Source: Bacteroidota bacterium (GTDB lineage Bacteria; Bacteroidota; Bacteroidia; Chitinophagales; Saprospiraceae). From it: a DNA stretch of 40,285 nt. Every line of letters begins with the position of its first letter. The stretch's first letter is position 1. Shown here one piece after another: positions 1 to 8,589 of this stretch. The stretch covers positions 1 through 40,285 of the forward strand of contig JAHEAQ010000043.1 in NCBI GenBank assembly GCA_024642705.1, read 5' to 3'. The notes beneath the pieces were generated by a model. That model saw only the letters and a program-made list of their open reading frames with translations. It did no database searches and was not told where the DNA came from. The translations under genes were made by a program, and so were the position numbers.

Positions 1-563
1 GCAAATCCAATTTGAGACATTGGAAGTTTATTTAATATTTTCGCAAGTGCAGGTACCAAACTTTTTAATCTATTGGCTTCTTTTAGTGCCATTGCCGCCT
101 TTGCAAACTTTGCTTGGGCTGCTGCTCTTGCAGCATTCGCAGCTTTCGCAGCTTTTGAAGCTTTCGCAGATTTTAGTGCAGACTTTCCCGCCCCTGCCAA
201 TTGTTGAGCTTTCAAAGCTTGTGCAGCTTTCGCTGCAGCTGCAGCCTGTGCAGCTTTCGCCTCAGCCGCCAATTTATTTGCAAACTCCATGGCTTCATTT
301 GCTTTACCAACAAACTTTTGCAAAATAGGGTCAATAATATTCCCAATCGAATTGGTCTTATCAGCAACATTAGATACTCCATCTTGTAGCGATGATCCTT
401 CATCATCTTCTTTTTTAGCTTGAACTGGACTCGAACTAGTCATAGCATTAAACGAAGGAGGCATGTAGCTCGGACCACTACCTTTTTCTTTCGAATCTTC
501 TACTACATGGTATGCACTCCCACGTTTTTGAGGTTCTTCAAGTAACAAATCTAAACGATTCAT
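1..563 (-). CDS. Partial Ala/Lys-rich protein, possible contractile-injection or toxin-associated protein (C-terminus outside window)
   Basis: An open frame runs from an ATG at 563 to the left edge without a stop, giving 187 residues of an incomplete protein. A TAG lies two codons upstream of that ATG, so the start is well fixed. The first 60 residues are polar and unstructured-looking and contain SYMPPSFNAMTSSSPVQAKK (residues about 32-51). This resembles the PPxF...SPVQ stretch I associate with DUF4157 and extracellular contractile injection system proteins of Bacteroidota (family memory, not a search). Residues about 90-165 are a long Ala/Lys/Gln-rich helix (repeats such as AKAAQAAAAAKAAQ), followed by a less biased segment (KSLVPALAKILNKLPMSQIG). 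No signal peptide is visible. It lies downstream of the two-component system on the same strand, after a 265-bp gap. The frame is clearly coding; the function is not established because the likely functional domain lies outside the window. Confidence 0.7.
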   Translation of the reverse strand, partial: MNRLDLLLEEPQKRGSAYHVVEDSKEKGSGPSYMPPSFNAMTSSSPVQAKKEDDEGSSLQDGVSNVADKTNSIGNIIDPILQKFVGKANEAMEFANKLAAEAKAAQAAAAAKAAQALKAQQLAGAGKSALKSAKASKAAKAANAARAAAQAKFAKAAMALKEANRLKSLVPALAKILNKLPMSQIGF

Positions 564-828
564 CCACTAAAATTTTAATTTTGAAAAAACTTTTTTACTA
601 GAAATTGTATTGTAAAAACGCAGATTAAAATTACACAGATTTTGAATACAAAACAACTTAATGGGAATCTATATTTAATGGATTATTCCATTATTGAAAC
701 GAAATTATGATTATATATTTTACTGCATTTATTGCATTAACACATTAGGATTAATACAATTTTTTATCCCTTAAATTTGTATTTAAACTAATAGAAATTT
801 ATTCTCCTTATAAGTTTTAAACTAAATT

Positions 829-2307
829 TTAAACCATTTTGTATCTCTGGTTGATCGGCAAGCTGAAAAAAAATACAGTTCCCTTATTTAAGACGCTTTG
901 AACACCAATATTTATGTTGTGTAAATCCATAATGCGCTTAACGATAGCTAAGCCTAATCCACTGCCATCCTTATTTTCATTTAAGAAGTTGCCTGTTCGA
1001 TAACGCTCAAATATATGAGGCAATTCTTGTTCTGCAATGCCACTTCCTGTATCTGAAATAGTAATTTTGACCCCATTGTCTTCAAGCGTTAATTCAAGTG
1101 TTACAACATCTCCATTGTTACAATGTGTAATAGCATTGTCGATAATGTTTTGCAGTGCTCGGTCAATCAAAGCAATATCTGCATACACAAGTGGTAAATC
1201 CTTAGAATAAACCGTATTTAAACTTACGCCCTTTTTCTTGGCAATAATTCGATATTTGTCTGCTATATCCTGAATTATTTCGGCCATTTGAATTGCTTCT
1301 TGTTGCAAAGGCATTGGTTTTGCTTCTAATTTGCTCAGCTCAAATAGGTCATCCACTAATTTTTTCAATTTGTCCACATTTTTAATAATAATTTCCATGT
1401 ACCACTTTTTCTTTTCCTCATTCAATTCATTTTCTTTGATCATCAAAGTTTCCACAAAACCACGAATTGAAGCAATTGGAGTTCTCAAATCATGAGAAAT
1501 GTTAGCAATTAGTTCTTTCCTCAAATTATCTACGCTTTGCAGATCCCTAATGTTTGACTGGATGGTATCTGCCATTTCATTATATGTACTTGCCAACAAT
1601 GCCATTTCCCCATGTTTTATTCCTCGTACTCGAGCATCATGTTCTCCTTTTTGAAACAGCCGGAAGGCTGCAGTTATTTTATTGAAGTTTCTGGTAAGTA
1701 AATAAACAGCTAATAAAGCAACAAAAAAGGCTGCAATTAAAACATAAAGCATAGACTGCACTCTAATTTTTCGTATGTAACTTCCTTTATGCTCGCTCAT
1801 CAGAGTGTCATAATCATTTCCTCCAACAATAGTATAGATATAACCTACTGTCTTTTCGTTAAAAATATATGGTGCTGCTGAAAATATTTTTTTCCCACCA
1901 ATATCTTTAGGGTCGTCGCCTTTTACATAAAGGTTGCCATCTTTTGAAATAAATGCAAGAATTGGCGTTAAATCTACTTTTTCCGCTTTCACTTCTTTAT
2001 TCATGGCTACATGCTTCAATATTTGGCCATTCATATCAAGTAAATAAACTTCTGTAGCTGGATTGGTTGCCATAACGTGATGCATAAGATCCCCCATTTT
2101 AGATTCTACTATTGAATCACCATCATAAAGACCTTGAACTTCCTGAACAATATATTTGGAGACATCTTTATTTAGTCCTTGCGTTATTTCATTATGATAA
2201 TCTTCTGAAAGTCTGACAGATGTTTTTGTTATCAAAAAAGCAAGCAACAAAAATAAAATGGTCAAAATTCCAGCTATCTTATAAAATAAAGTGTTTTTTC
2301 GTATCAT
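829..2307 (-). CDS. Two-component sensor histidine kinase with periplasmic sensor domain
   Basis: Inner-membrane sensor kinase of 492 residues. Membrane segments lie at about 8-28 and 186-205, enclosing a periplasmic sensor region of roughly 155 residues. A HAMP linker follows (about 206-258). The HisKA domain carries the phospho-acceptor His272 in NISHDLRTPIASIRGF, and the HATPase_c domain has the N box around LQNIIDNAITH (385-395), the G1 box DTGSG (419-423) and the G2 box DGSGLGLA (447-454). All catalytic motifs are intact. The periplasmic part (VYLLDMNGQIL, then GYIYTIVGG) looks like a PAS/Cache-type fold, but the ligand is unknown. It begins 4 bp after the response regulator stop, so the pair is co-transcribed and very probably cognate. 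Confidence 0.95.
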   Translation of the reverse strand: MIRKNTLFYKIAGILTILFLLLAFLITKTSVRLSEDYHNEITQGLNKDVSKYIVQEVQGLYDGDSIVESKMGDLMHHVMATNPATEVYLLDMNGQILKHVAMNKEVKAEKVDLTPILAFISKDGNLYVKGDDPKDIGGKKIFSAAPYIFNEKTVGYIYTIVGGNDYDTLMSEHKGSYIRKIRVQSMLYVLIAAFFVALLAVYLLTRNFNKITAAFRLFQKGEHDARVRGIKHGEMALLASTYNEMADTIQSNIRDLQSVDNLRKELIANISHDLRTPIASIRGFVETLMIKENELNEEKKKWYMEIIIKNVDKLKKLVDDLFELSKLEAKPMPLQQEAIQMAEIIQDIADKYRIIAKKKGVSLNTVYSKDLPLVYADIALIDRALQNIIDNAITHCNNGDVVTLELTLEDNGVKITISDTGSGIAEQELPHIFERYRTGNFLNENKDGSGLGLAIVKRIMDLHNINIGVQSVLNKGTVFFFSLPINQRYKMV

Positions 2308-2311
2308 CTTT

Positions 2312-3010
2312 TTATGATTCAGTAAATCGATATCCTATGCCCCAGGTGGTCAATATATATTCAGGTTTTCCAGCATCTTTTTCAAGTTTGGCTCGTAATC
2401 GATTGATATGCGAGTTTACAGTATGTTCGTAACCTTCAAAATCATAGCCCCAAATTTTATGCAATAATTGGGCACGACTATAAGTCTTCCCTGGATTGTT
2501 GGCCATGAGTGATAGTAATTCGAATTCTTTTGGCGTTAAATTCAAACGTTGATTGTTATGCTCGACTTTCCGTAATTCCTGATTAATAATAAGTCTTTTG
2601 ATTCTAAGTTCTGGCAATATGTTCATTTCGGTTTGTTCTGAATCAAGTTTAGCTCGTCTCAATATTGCTTTAACTCTTGCTTGGAATTCCCGAACGCTAA
2701 AGGGTTTTGTTATATAATCATCCGCACCTGTTTCAAGACCAAGTATCTTATCAATTTCATCGCTTTTGCTTGTCAATATTAATATTGGCGTAATAATATT
2801 GCTGCCTCGTAAATCACGACAAATTTCCATTCCCTTTTTTCCAGGCAACATTAAATCTAAGATGATTAGATCGTACTCTTTTTTAGTTGCTTCAATGAAG
2901 CCTTCAGTTCCATTGAAACAACATTCGACTGATGTCAAATCATCTTCCAAATTAATTGAAATTAGTTCGGCAATATGTCTATCGTCTTCAATAACTAAAA
3001 TAGTAGTCAT
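2312..3010 (-). CDS. OmpR/PhoB-family response regulator
   Basis: A 232-residue DNA-binding response regulator. The receiver domain (about 1-120) has the acidic pair Asp9/Asp10, the phospho-acceptor Asp52 in LIILDLMLPG, Thr80 and the conserved Lys102 in ITKPFS. The winged-helix output domain (about 135-230) shows LTPKEFELLSLM, SRAQLLHKIWG, the recognition-helix region HTVNSHINRLRAKLE and the terminal wing WGIGYRF. It is the first gene of the operon with the kinase at 829-2307. Direct repeats with an 11-bp period at 3043-3075, between its likely promoter and its start, are the sort of site this family binds, which suggests autoregulation (inference). Confidence 0.96.
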   Translation of the reverse strand: MTTILVIEDDRHIAELISINLEDDLTSVECCFNGTEGFIEATKKEYDLIILDLMLPGKKGMEICRDLRGSNIITPILILTSKSDEIDKILGLETGADDYITKPFSVREFQARVKAILRRAKLDSEQTEMNILPELRIKRLIINQELRKVEHNNQRLNLTPKEFELLSLMANNPGKTYSRAQLLHKIWGYDFEGYEHTVNSHINRLRAKLEKDAGKPEYILTTWGIGYRFTES

Positions 3011-3042
3011 ATACCTTAAATTTTTAGCAAGTTAGTGAACAA

Positions 3043-3075
3043 TTATCTAAAAGTTATCACGATAGTATCACATTA
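3043..3075. promoter_or_regulatory. Three tandem 11-bp repeats, candidate response-regulator box
   Basis: Three adjacent 11-mers read TTATCTAAAAG (3043), TTATCACGATA (3054) and GTATCACATTA (3065), sharing (T/G)TATC. An 11-bp direct-repeat period is typical of OmpR/PhoB-family binding sites. The array lies 33-65 bp upstream of the response regulator start. Inverted forms, GTGATAA (3146) and GTGATAG (3179), recur 33 bp apart nearer the divergent spondin gene. Confidence 0.45.
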
Positions 3076-3187
3076 GTGGCTTGTTTTATGCACCGATTAT
3101 GTTCAGGTTTATAGATATTCCATCATTTTATGCATGATATAAAACGTGATAAATCGTATATATCCTCGTTACAACATTGTGATAGTT

Positions 3188-3201
3188 CAAAGTTAATTTT
3201 G
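3188..3201. promoter_or_regulatory. Overlapping divergent -7 elements
   Basis: TAATTTTG at 3194-3201 (plus) and TAACTTTG at 3195-3188 (minus) both match the Bacteroidota -7 consensus TAnnTTTG and overlap by 2 bp. The first could drive the spondin gene at 3239, the second the response regulator operon with a leader of about 170 nt. Neither has a clear TTTG at the expected -33 spacing, so this is tentative. Confidence 0.35.
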
Positions 3202-3238
3202 TATCGAATTAATTTAAACTAAATAAAATCTAAAAATT

Positions 3239-3988
3239 ATGAAAAAATTATTTTTTATTATTCCGGCAATGGCAATTTTAATGTGGAGTTGTAGCAAAGA
3301 GTCAGATGCATTTAACAAAGATGATCAATCTACGAATTCAGAAGTTGCATTTTCAAATTCTACCAATGCATTTACAACATTTAAAGTAACGATTCACAAT
3401 CTAGGGGGAAATCAAACTTATCCAAATGTATTATCTCCTGGCATTTTTTTAGTGCAAAAGAAAAATTCTAATCCATTATTTAAGTCTGGATATCCAGATT
3501 TTGGCGAAGGTTTAGAAGCAATTGCAGAAGACGGGAATCCTGAAATGTTGGTTTCCAATTTGATTAACAATCCAAAGGTAAGGTCTCATGGTGCATTTAC
3601 TACTCCTGTAGGTGCGGGAGGCCCAGCACCACTATTTCCAGGTGGTTCATATGTGTTTTATGTAAAAGCAAAATATGGTGACTATTTAAACTTCGCAACT
3701 ATGTTTGTGCAATCCAATGATTTATTCGTTGGCCCTAATCCAATGGGTATACCTTTGTTCAACGATAAAAAAGATCCAATAAGTGGGGATGTAACCATGG
3801 ATTTACAATTGTGGGACGCAGGAACCGAGGTAAATGAAGAGCCTGGGGTTGGACAAAATCAGGCACCAAGACAATCAGGACCTAACACTGGAGATGTCGA
3901 AAATGGAGTAGTTCGTCCTGTTAATGATGGCTATTCTTATCCTTATTTGCCAGATATTATTCAAGTATCGGTTTATCCAATGCAATAA
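3239..3988 (+). CDS. Spondin-domain lipoprotein
   Basis: A 249-residue exported protein. The N-terminus is a lipoprotein-type signal peptide ending LMWSC, with Cys18 as the probable lipidated residue followed by Ser-Lys-Glu. After a short Ser/Asn-rich linker, residues about 45-200 match the Spondin_N pattern: FKVTIHNL, SPGIFLVQ, LFKSGYP, LEAIAEDGN, FPGGSYVFYVKA, LNFATMFVQSNDLFVGPN and LQLWDAGTEVNEEPG. The Asp/Glu-rich last part of that fold is the calcium-binding region in animal F-spondin. Bacterial members are surface or secreted proteins of unknown role. It is transcribed divergently from the two-component system and shares its regulatory region. A strong terminator follows at 4009. Confidence 0.85.
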   Translation: MKKLFFIIPAMAILMWSCSKESDAFNKDDQSTNSEVAFSNSTNAFTTFKVTIHNLGGNQTYPNVLSPGIFLVQKKNSNPLFKSGYPDFGEGLEAIAEDGNPEMLVSNLINNPKVRSHGAFTTPVGAGGPAPLFPGGSYVFYVKAKYGDYLNFATMFVQSNDLFVGPNPMGIPLFNDKKDPISGDVTMDLQLWDAGTEVNEEPGVGQNQAPRQSGPNTGDVENGVVRPVNDGYSYPYLPDIIQVSVYPMQ

Positions 3989-4008
3989 AATCTTTTAAAA
4001 TTGCAATA

Positions 4009-4038
4009 AAAGGGACCTCGTAAATATGAGGTCCTTTT
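4009..4038 (+). terminator. Intrinsic terminator after spondin-domain gene
   Basis: GGACCTC (4013-4019) pairs with GAGGTCC (4028-4034) around an 8-nt loop. Flanking A and T runs extend the stem and supply the U-tract. It lies 21 bp after the stop. Confidence 0.85.
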
Positions 4039-4213
4039 ACATTTATCAATTGCCTTAAATAATTAAATGTACTCGTTCATAAAATAATAATTTCTTTGGA
4101 CATAAAAGGTGTCATTAATTCAAAATATTTTTTACAAGTATTTATATATGGTAAAGAAATAATGAAAATTATTAAGTTTTAGAATTTTCAATTTAGTTAC
4201 TGTTATGTGAATA

Positions 4214-5368
4214 TTAATTTTTTCTTCCCAATCCAAATTGATCACCTGCTTCAACTAATTTTCCTTCTTTCAAAACTATTTCAATCATTTTTTCACTTGA
4301 AACCGTATTGAAATTTTCGTCTTTCAATAAATATAAGCTTTCTCTTGTTTTGACATCAATCACTTCCCCACTCGATGGATAAGCATAACGACCATCCAAA
4401 CTCATTGTTATCCAACCAGGCATATCACTAAGCGGTATAGTCGTTAATTGTTGATAAGGCGGCAAATTTCTAAAAATGTGAATCCTCATGTTAAACCCAT
4501 CACTAATCCAAATCTCTTTTTCATCAGGAGTCAATGCAATTCCATGGCTGGGATTACCATGCCTTCGCACAGGTCCTTTGTCCCAACCTTGAACTTGGAT
4601 TGATGCCACCATTTCGCCGGATTTCAAATCTCCAACTTCGAACCCTAGTAAATCATTGACATTTACAAAGACCAAGGATTCCTGACTATTAATTGTGAAT
4701 GGTCGAATTCCAGCACTGAACGGGCCAATTTTTTGTTCTATGTTATTCGTAGAACTTTTTACTACATGCACATAAGGAGAATTAATGTCTCCCAGATAAA
4801 TATTGCTTCCTGAAGGACCACAAATTGTATTGTGAGCCCTTGAATCTACTACTATTTTATCCAATATTTCTCCTGTTTCACAATTAACCACATTCCAAAA
4901 ATCCTTCTCTAAAGAAGGTAAATACATCGTTTTTCCATCAGGCGAAATCGACATTCTATCACATCCTCCATCAAATGGAATTTCCCAAACCAGTGATTCC
5001 GTTTCTAAATCAATTCTTTGAAGAGATTCCAAAGTAGAAATGTAAATACTATTTAATGATTTGCTTACTGCAATTCCTTTAACATTACTTGGTTTTCCGT
5101 TATCGTGAAAACCACCTGTTGAAATACGTTTTACAAATTTGTGGTTGTTATCCATATCAAAAACCAACAATCCATGCCCTCCATAGCCCAAATAATTTCG
5201 GATACCAGGCGTGGCGACATACAAATAATGTCTAGAATCAGCATTCACTCTTGAAACATCCATTTTCTTACTAGATTCCTGGGCAATGCTAGAAGTTTGA
5301 AAAATCAACCACAATAATGAACTTATGTAAAAAACAAATCTGTGTTCTCTTCTTTTTTGATAAATCAT
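4214..5368 (-). CDS. Secreted YncE-like beta-propeller protein
   Basis: A 384-residue protein with an N-terminal hydrophobic segment (FYISSLLWLIFQTSSIAQ, about 13-30) that reads as a signal peptide. The rest is a series of four-stranded repeats typical of seven-bladed YVTN/YncE-type propellers: NSIYISTLESLQRIDLET, ISPDGKTMYLPS, SNIYLGDINSPYVHVV, LTPDEKEIWISDG and MSLDGRYAYPSSGEVIDV. No enzymatic motif is visible, and such proteins usually bind ligands or partners. The last stretch (EKMIEIVLKEGKLVEAGDQF) is not propeller-like. It stands alone between convergent and divergent neighbours, with an 18-bp palindrome 63 bp upstream of its start. Substrate unknown. Confidence 0.8.
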   Translation of the reverse strand: MIYQKRREHRFVFYISSLLWLIFQTSSIAQESSKKMDVSRVNADSRHYLYVATPGIRNYLGYGGHGLLVFDMDNNHKFVKRISTGGFHDNGKPSNVKGIAVSKSLNSIYISTLESLQRIDLETESLVWEIPFDGGCDRMSISPDGKTMYLPSLEKDFWNVVNCETGEILDKIVVDSRAHNTICGPSGSNIYLGDINSPYVHVVKSSTNNIEQKIGPFSAGIRPFTINSQESLVFVNVNDLLGFEVGDLKSGEMVASIQVQGWDKGPVRRHGNPSHGIALTPDEKEIWISDGFNMRIHIFRNLPPYQQLTTIPLSDMPGWITMSLDGRYAYPSSGEVIDVKTRESLYLLKDENFNTVSSEKMIEIVLKEGKLVEAGDQFGLGRKN

Positions 5369-5430
5369 TTCATTTAATTTTAAGATAAATCAATATAATC
5401 AATTTTAAAATAACCGTTTTCGAAATTGAT

Positions 5431-5448
5431 ATTTAGCGAGCGCTAAAT
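5431..5448. promoter_or_regulatory. 18-bp inverted repeat, candidate operator
   Basis: ATTTAGCG and CGCTAAAT form perfect 8-bp arms around AG. It lies upstream of the minus-strand propeller gene and about 94 bp upstream of the tRNA. No T-run follows, so a protein-binding site is more likely than a terminator. Confidence 0.35.
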
Positions 5449-5541
5449 CGAATCTTCATAAAAACAAATCAATGCTTTGAATTTTAAGATTTGTTCATAT
5501 ATTGCGTTCGAATTTGACATTACTCTTTGTTAAATTAATTT

Positions 5542-5616
5542 GAGAGCGTAGCTCAGTTGGTTTAGAGCACTAGCTTGACAGGCTAGGGGTCGGGAGTTCG
5601 AGTCTCCCCGTTCTCA
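5542..5616 (+). tRNA. tRNA-Val (anticodon GAC)
   Basis: A complete cloverleaf. The acceptor arms GAGAGCG and CGTTCTC pair over 7 bp with one G-U. The D arm contains AGCTCAGTTGG, the anticodon stem CTAGC/GCTAG encloses the loop TTGACAG (anticodon GAC), and the T arm CGGGAG-TTCGAGT-CTCCCC carries the usual TTCGA. A73 follows. CCA is not encoded. Confidence 0.96.
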
Positions 5617-5741
5617 CTTTCAAATTTTTAAAAGGCATTTTAATTTTCTTTTTACAAACTTCCTTTTATTTTTATATACCTATAATTTTCAACAACTTTT
5701 TAACCCATATAGCATTATACTTATTCAAAATATTTATAAAA

Positions 5742-6455
5742 ATGATAAAAGATAAGGTTGTTCTCATAACTGGCGGATCTAAAGGAATTGGTTACGGCAT
5801 AGCAGAAATACTGTTATCAAATGGAGCAAAAGTAGCTATTACAGGAAGGAGCCAAGAAGCACTGGATGTTGCTGTTGAAAAGTTAAATTTAATATCAAAT
5901 AAGAACATTATTGGGATTGTTTCTGATGTATCCGATATTGAAAACGAAGAATTTGCAGCTGAACAGGTTGTAAATGTTTTTGGCAAAATAGATGTTTTGA
6001 TTGCAAATGCTGGTGTGGGCCATTTTTATAATATTAAAGATTTAAATGCGGACCAGTGGAGCGAAACCATTGACACAAATTTGACAGGTGTTTTTAATAG
6101 TGTGAAAGCATCATTAGATGAAATTATAAAATCAAAAGGCTATATCATTACGATAGCAAGTCTTGCTGGAACAAATTTCTTTGAAAGAGGTACTGCATAC
6201 AATGCAAGCAAATTTGGGCTTGTTGGATTTACGCAAGCATTGATGTTAGATCTAAGAAAAGACGGTGTAAAAGTAAGCACTATCATGCCAGGATCTGTTG
6301 CTACCTATTTCAATAATCATGAACCAAATGATGCTGATTCATGGAAAATTCAACCTGAAGATATTGGAAAATTAGTGCTGGATCTATTGACTATGAATCC
6401 GAGAACTTTGCCGAGTAAAATTGAAGTTAGACCAAGTATTCCTCCTGGTAATTAA
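5742..6455 (+). CDS. Short-chain dehydrogenase/reductase (SDR), FabG-like
   Basis: A cytoplasmic NAD(P)-dependent oxidoreductase of 237 residues, the usual classical-SDR length. The Rossmann glycine motif TGGSKGIG is at 10-17, NAG at 89-91, and the catalytic tetrad is Asn113, Ser140 (ITIAS), Tyr153 and Lys157 (YNASK). A PGSV turn follows at about 188. GRS after beta-2 suggests NADPH preference (inference). The substrate cannot be read from the sequence; 3-oxoacyl reductases and many other alcohol dehydrogenases share this layout. It is a single gene, converging on the EI24 gene with an 18-bp gap. Confidence 0.9.
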   Translation: MIKDKVVLITGGSKGIGYGIAEILLSNGAKVAITGRSQEALDVAVEKLNLISNKNIIGIVSDVSDIENEEFAAEQVVNVFGKIDVLIANAGVGHFYNIKDLNADQWSETIDTNLTGVFNSVKASLDEIIKSKGYIITIASLAGTNFFERGTAYNASKFGLVGFTQALMLDLRKDGVKVSTIMPGSVATYFNNHEPNDADSWKIQPEDIGKLVLDLLTMNPRTLPSKIEVRPSIPPGN

Positions 6456-6472
6456 GTCTTTCAACATTTTGA

Positions 6473-7300
6473 TTATGTAGAAGTCTGTTTATCAAACATC
6501 CACAGGGAATCTTCCCCTTCAATCTGATATTTTTCTCCATATATAGAAGCTGCTATTGAGCCATAAATTGGTGCAAAAATACCACCAAGTAAAGGTACAA
6601 ATAACAACAAATTAGTAAGCAATCCAATGGTAGTAGCAGCGCCGACATGCTTTCGCACTATAAGATCACTGTTTTTAATAGTTTTTGCATATTGCTCATT
6701 ATAATTGTCTAAGAATGCGTATCCTAAAAAATAGGAATATATAAAAAACATAAAAAATCCAGATAAATTTTTAAAACCTAGAATGCTCAAAACTAGAATT
6801 ATTATTGCTTGTGCTATAATACCTTTCACAAAGTTTCTGACCATCACAATAACCATTCTTTTTTCTGCATTTACGAAATCTACAAACTTAGGACTCTTAT
6901 CAGAATGAGTCAATAAGGAGAGCGTTTTTACAGAAAAATGAAAAGTAACAACTTCCAATAATATTAAAAGCATGTACTTAGAACCTCCCGAAAAAATAGC
7001 TTTTCTACTTTCTCCTTTAATAGCGTCTTTTACTTCATCGGCATCTATACCTAATCCTGCCTCTATGCTTTCAGGAGAAATGTCTGGCAAAATTTCAGGT
7101 GAAAACCAATTCAGGATATCATAAAATAGAAGATAAGTAAATATCGTGGATATAATAATTGTAAAAACGAGAACCCACTTATACTGAAAAAACCCTTTCC
7201 ACAATTGATGCTTTTTGATAAATGGAAGAGTGTCCTTTAATACTTGAATACTATTTCTAAATTGAACAATGAAATCAGCAAAATTATATCCTTTAAGCAT
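6473..7300 (-). CDS. EI24-domain integral membrane protein
   Basis: A 275-residue inner-membrane protein. Hydrophobic segments are visible at about 44-66, 108-125, 155-176, 180-195 and 222-250. The C-terminal hairpin (LLFVPLLGGIFAPIYGSIAASIYGEK) fits the EI24/CysZ-like superfamily, which includes sulfate-permeating CysZ. A loop of roughly 40 residues with many acidic positions (SPEILPDISPES, ADEVKDAIKGE) follows the first segment. No transported substrate can be assigned. It lies 55 bp downstream of the CBS protein on the same strand. Confidence 0.75.
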   Translation of the reverse strand: MLKGYNFADFIVQFRNSIQVLKDTLPFIKKHQLWKGFFQYKWVLVFTIIISTIFTYLLFYDILNWFSPEILPDISPESIEAGLGIDADEVKDAIKGESRKAIFSGGSKYMLLILLEVVTFHFSVKTLSLLTHSDKSPKFVDFVNAEKRMVIVMVRNFVKGIIAQAIIILVLSILGFKNLSGFFMFFIYSYFLGYAFLDNYNEQYAKTIKNSDLIVRKHVGAATTIGLLTNLLLFVPLLGGIFAPIYGSIAASIYGEKYQIEGEDSLWMFDKQTST

Positions 7301-7355
7301 AAAATTGAATCACTAAATTAAATGAGTATAGAACATAAAGAATCCAATTTTCTAT

Positions 7356-7820
7356 TTACCATGTTGTGATATCCATATCTTTGATGGCTCTGAGTATATC
7401 TCTTCGACTAATTTGTCCAGCCAATTTCCCATTTTCATCGAAAACTAAGAGCCTTTTGTATACAGTACTAGTAAATATTTCTGCAGCATCTAAAACATCT
7501 GCTTTAATTGAAATACTCTTCATTACGTCAGACATGTAATTACTTACCACATCTTTAGCGACAGGATGATTATGATAAGCTCCTCCAACCAAAACTTTAA
7601 GACAATCTTTGTCATCAATAAGTCCAACTACCTCGCCTTTTTCATTAAGTACTGGCGCCCCGGTTATTTTGTGTTTGAGAAGCGAATCAATAACTTTACT
7701 TATTTCAGTATCTGGTTTGAAAGTGATTAAATGTTTTACCATATAATCAGTTATTGGAGGCGCATCAAGGCCTCTGTTTTTGGCATCTGTTTCAATAGAT
7801 TTTTGCTGGAAATTTTTCAT
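7356..7820 (-). CDS. Tandem CBS-domain protein
   Basis: A 154-residue soluble protein made almost entirely of two CBS motifs. CBS1 spans about 25-83 (DYMVKHLITFKPDTEIS, ITGAPVLNEKGEVVGLIDDKDCL) and CBS2 about 92-152 (NYMSDVMKSISIKADVLDAAE, RLLVFDENGKLAGQISRRDIL). Such CBS pairs bind adenosyl nucleotides and act as regulatory modules; no catalytic domain is attached. It may be co-transcribed with the downstream EI24 gene, so regulation of that membrane protein is possible but unproven. Confidence 0.9.
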   Translation of the reverse strand: MKNFQQKSIETDAKNRGLDAPPITDYMVKHLITFKPDTEISKVIDSLLKHKITGAPVLNEKGEVVGLIDDKDCLKVLVGGAYHNHPVAKDVVSNYMSDVMKSISIKADVLDAAEIFTSTVYKRLLVFDENGKLAGQISRRDILRAIKDMDITTW

Positions 7821-8589
7821 AACTTAAATGTTGAGGTTAATAAATAATTATTGGTGAAGCTTAATTTTGATACAAACCACTCCAATTAAGCATAACAGTT
7901 TAGTAATATAACAATAAGACGTGAAATACTTTAATTTTTTCTTTAAATTATTTTAATGAAAAATGCCTTCGCATTCAAACTATCAAAAATTTATAACATT
8001 CTTATTTATATTCCTTTATATATTGCTTAGCAACTCTTCCTTTATTGTAATTTAATCTTCGCTTTAAAATAAATTACGGCTACAAAATCTGCCATGTTAT
8101 TTTTTTTCAATCCATTGATATTATTTTCCAATTGTATTTCTGACACAATGATGTTCATAAAACACACAGAATTTATACTGCAAACCGCAAATGGATAGGT
8201 GCTTTTAGATTATTTTTAATTTTCCATCAGAATTAAAAGTATTTCGATTCACATAAAATTGAAGTTCTTTTTGACCCTAATTCCATTTACTTTTATTCAA
8301 ACTATATCCTATTAAGTGATACCGCAAATTCAAAGTTGAGCAATCGAATTCATCGTTACTCACTAAAGGTAGGACAAAGACTTTACAATTGCAATACCAA
8401 AAAAAAGATAAAAGACAATAAAAAAGATTTCGCTATTATTTTTACCATTAATATTCAGAAAAAAATTAAAATGATATTTTTGGTTTTACAGCGCGGTTTC
8501 TTTAATTTTCTATATTAGCGTATTAATCATAAAATTTTACAGATATAAAGACAAAAATTGATCTTTATAATAAGAAAAATCAATAAAAT
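7821..8589. other. 769-bp intergenic region without a recognisable gene
   Basis: This AT-rich stretch lies between divergent genes. In one plus-strand frame, 8144-8518 is open apart from a single TAA near 8246 and reads sensibly in places (HRIYTANRKWIGAFRL, KIEVLFDPNSIYFYSNY). It has no ATG start and matches nothing I recognise. It may be a decayed gene or chance. No RNA fold, repeat or clear -7 element was found. Confidence 0.5.

Noticed and set aside
20-328. Leu/Gln-rich plus-strand open frame at the left edge
   Set aside because: It is the antisense of the Ala/Lys-rich minus-strand gene (GCT/GCA codons read backwards give Leu/Gln/Ser). The minus frame has the better start and composition.
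8336-8518. 60-residue frame starting at TTG
   Set aside because: Lysine/isoleucine-rich, no signal, no family likeness and no ATG; treated only as possible decayed sequence.
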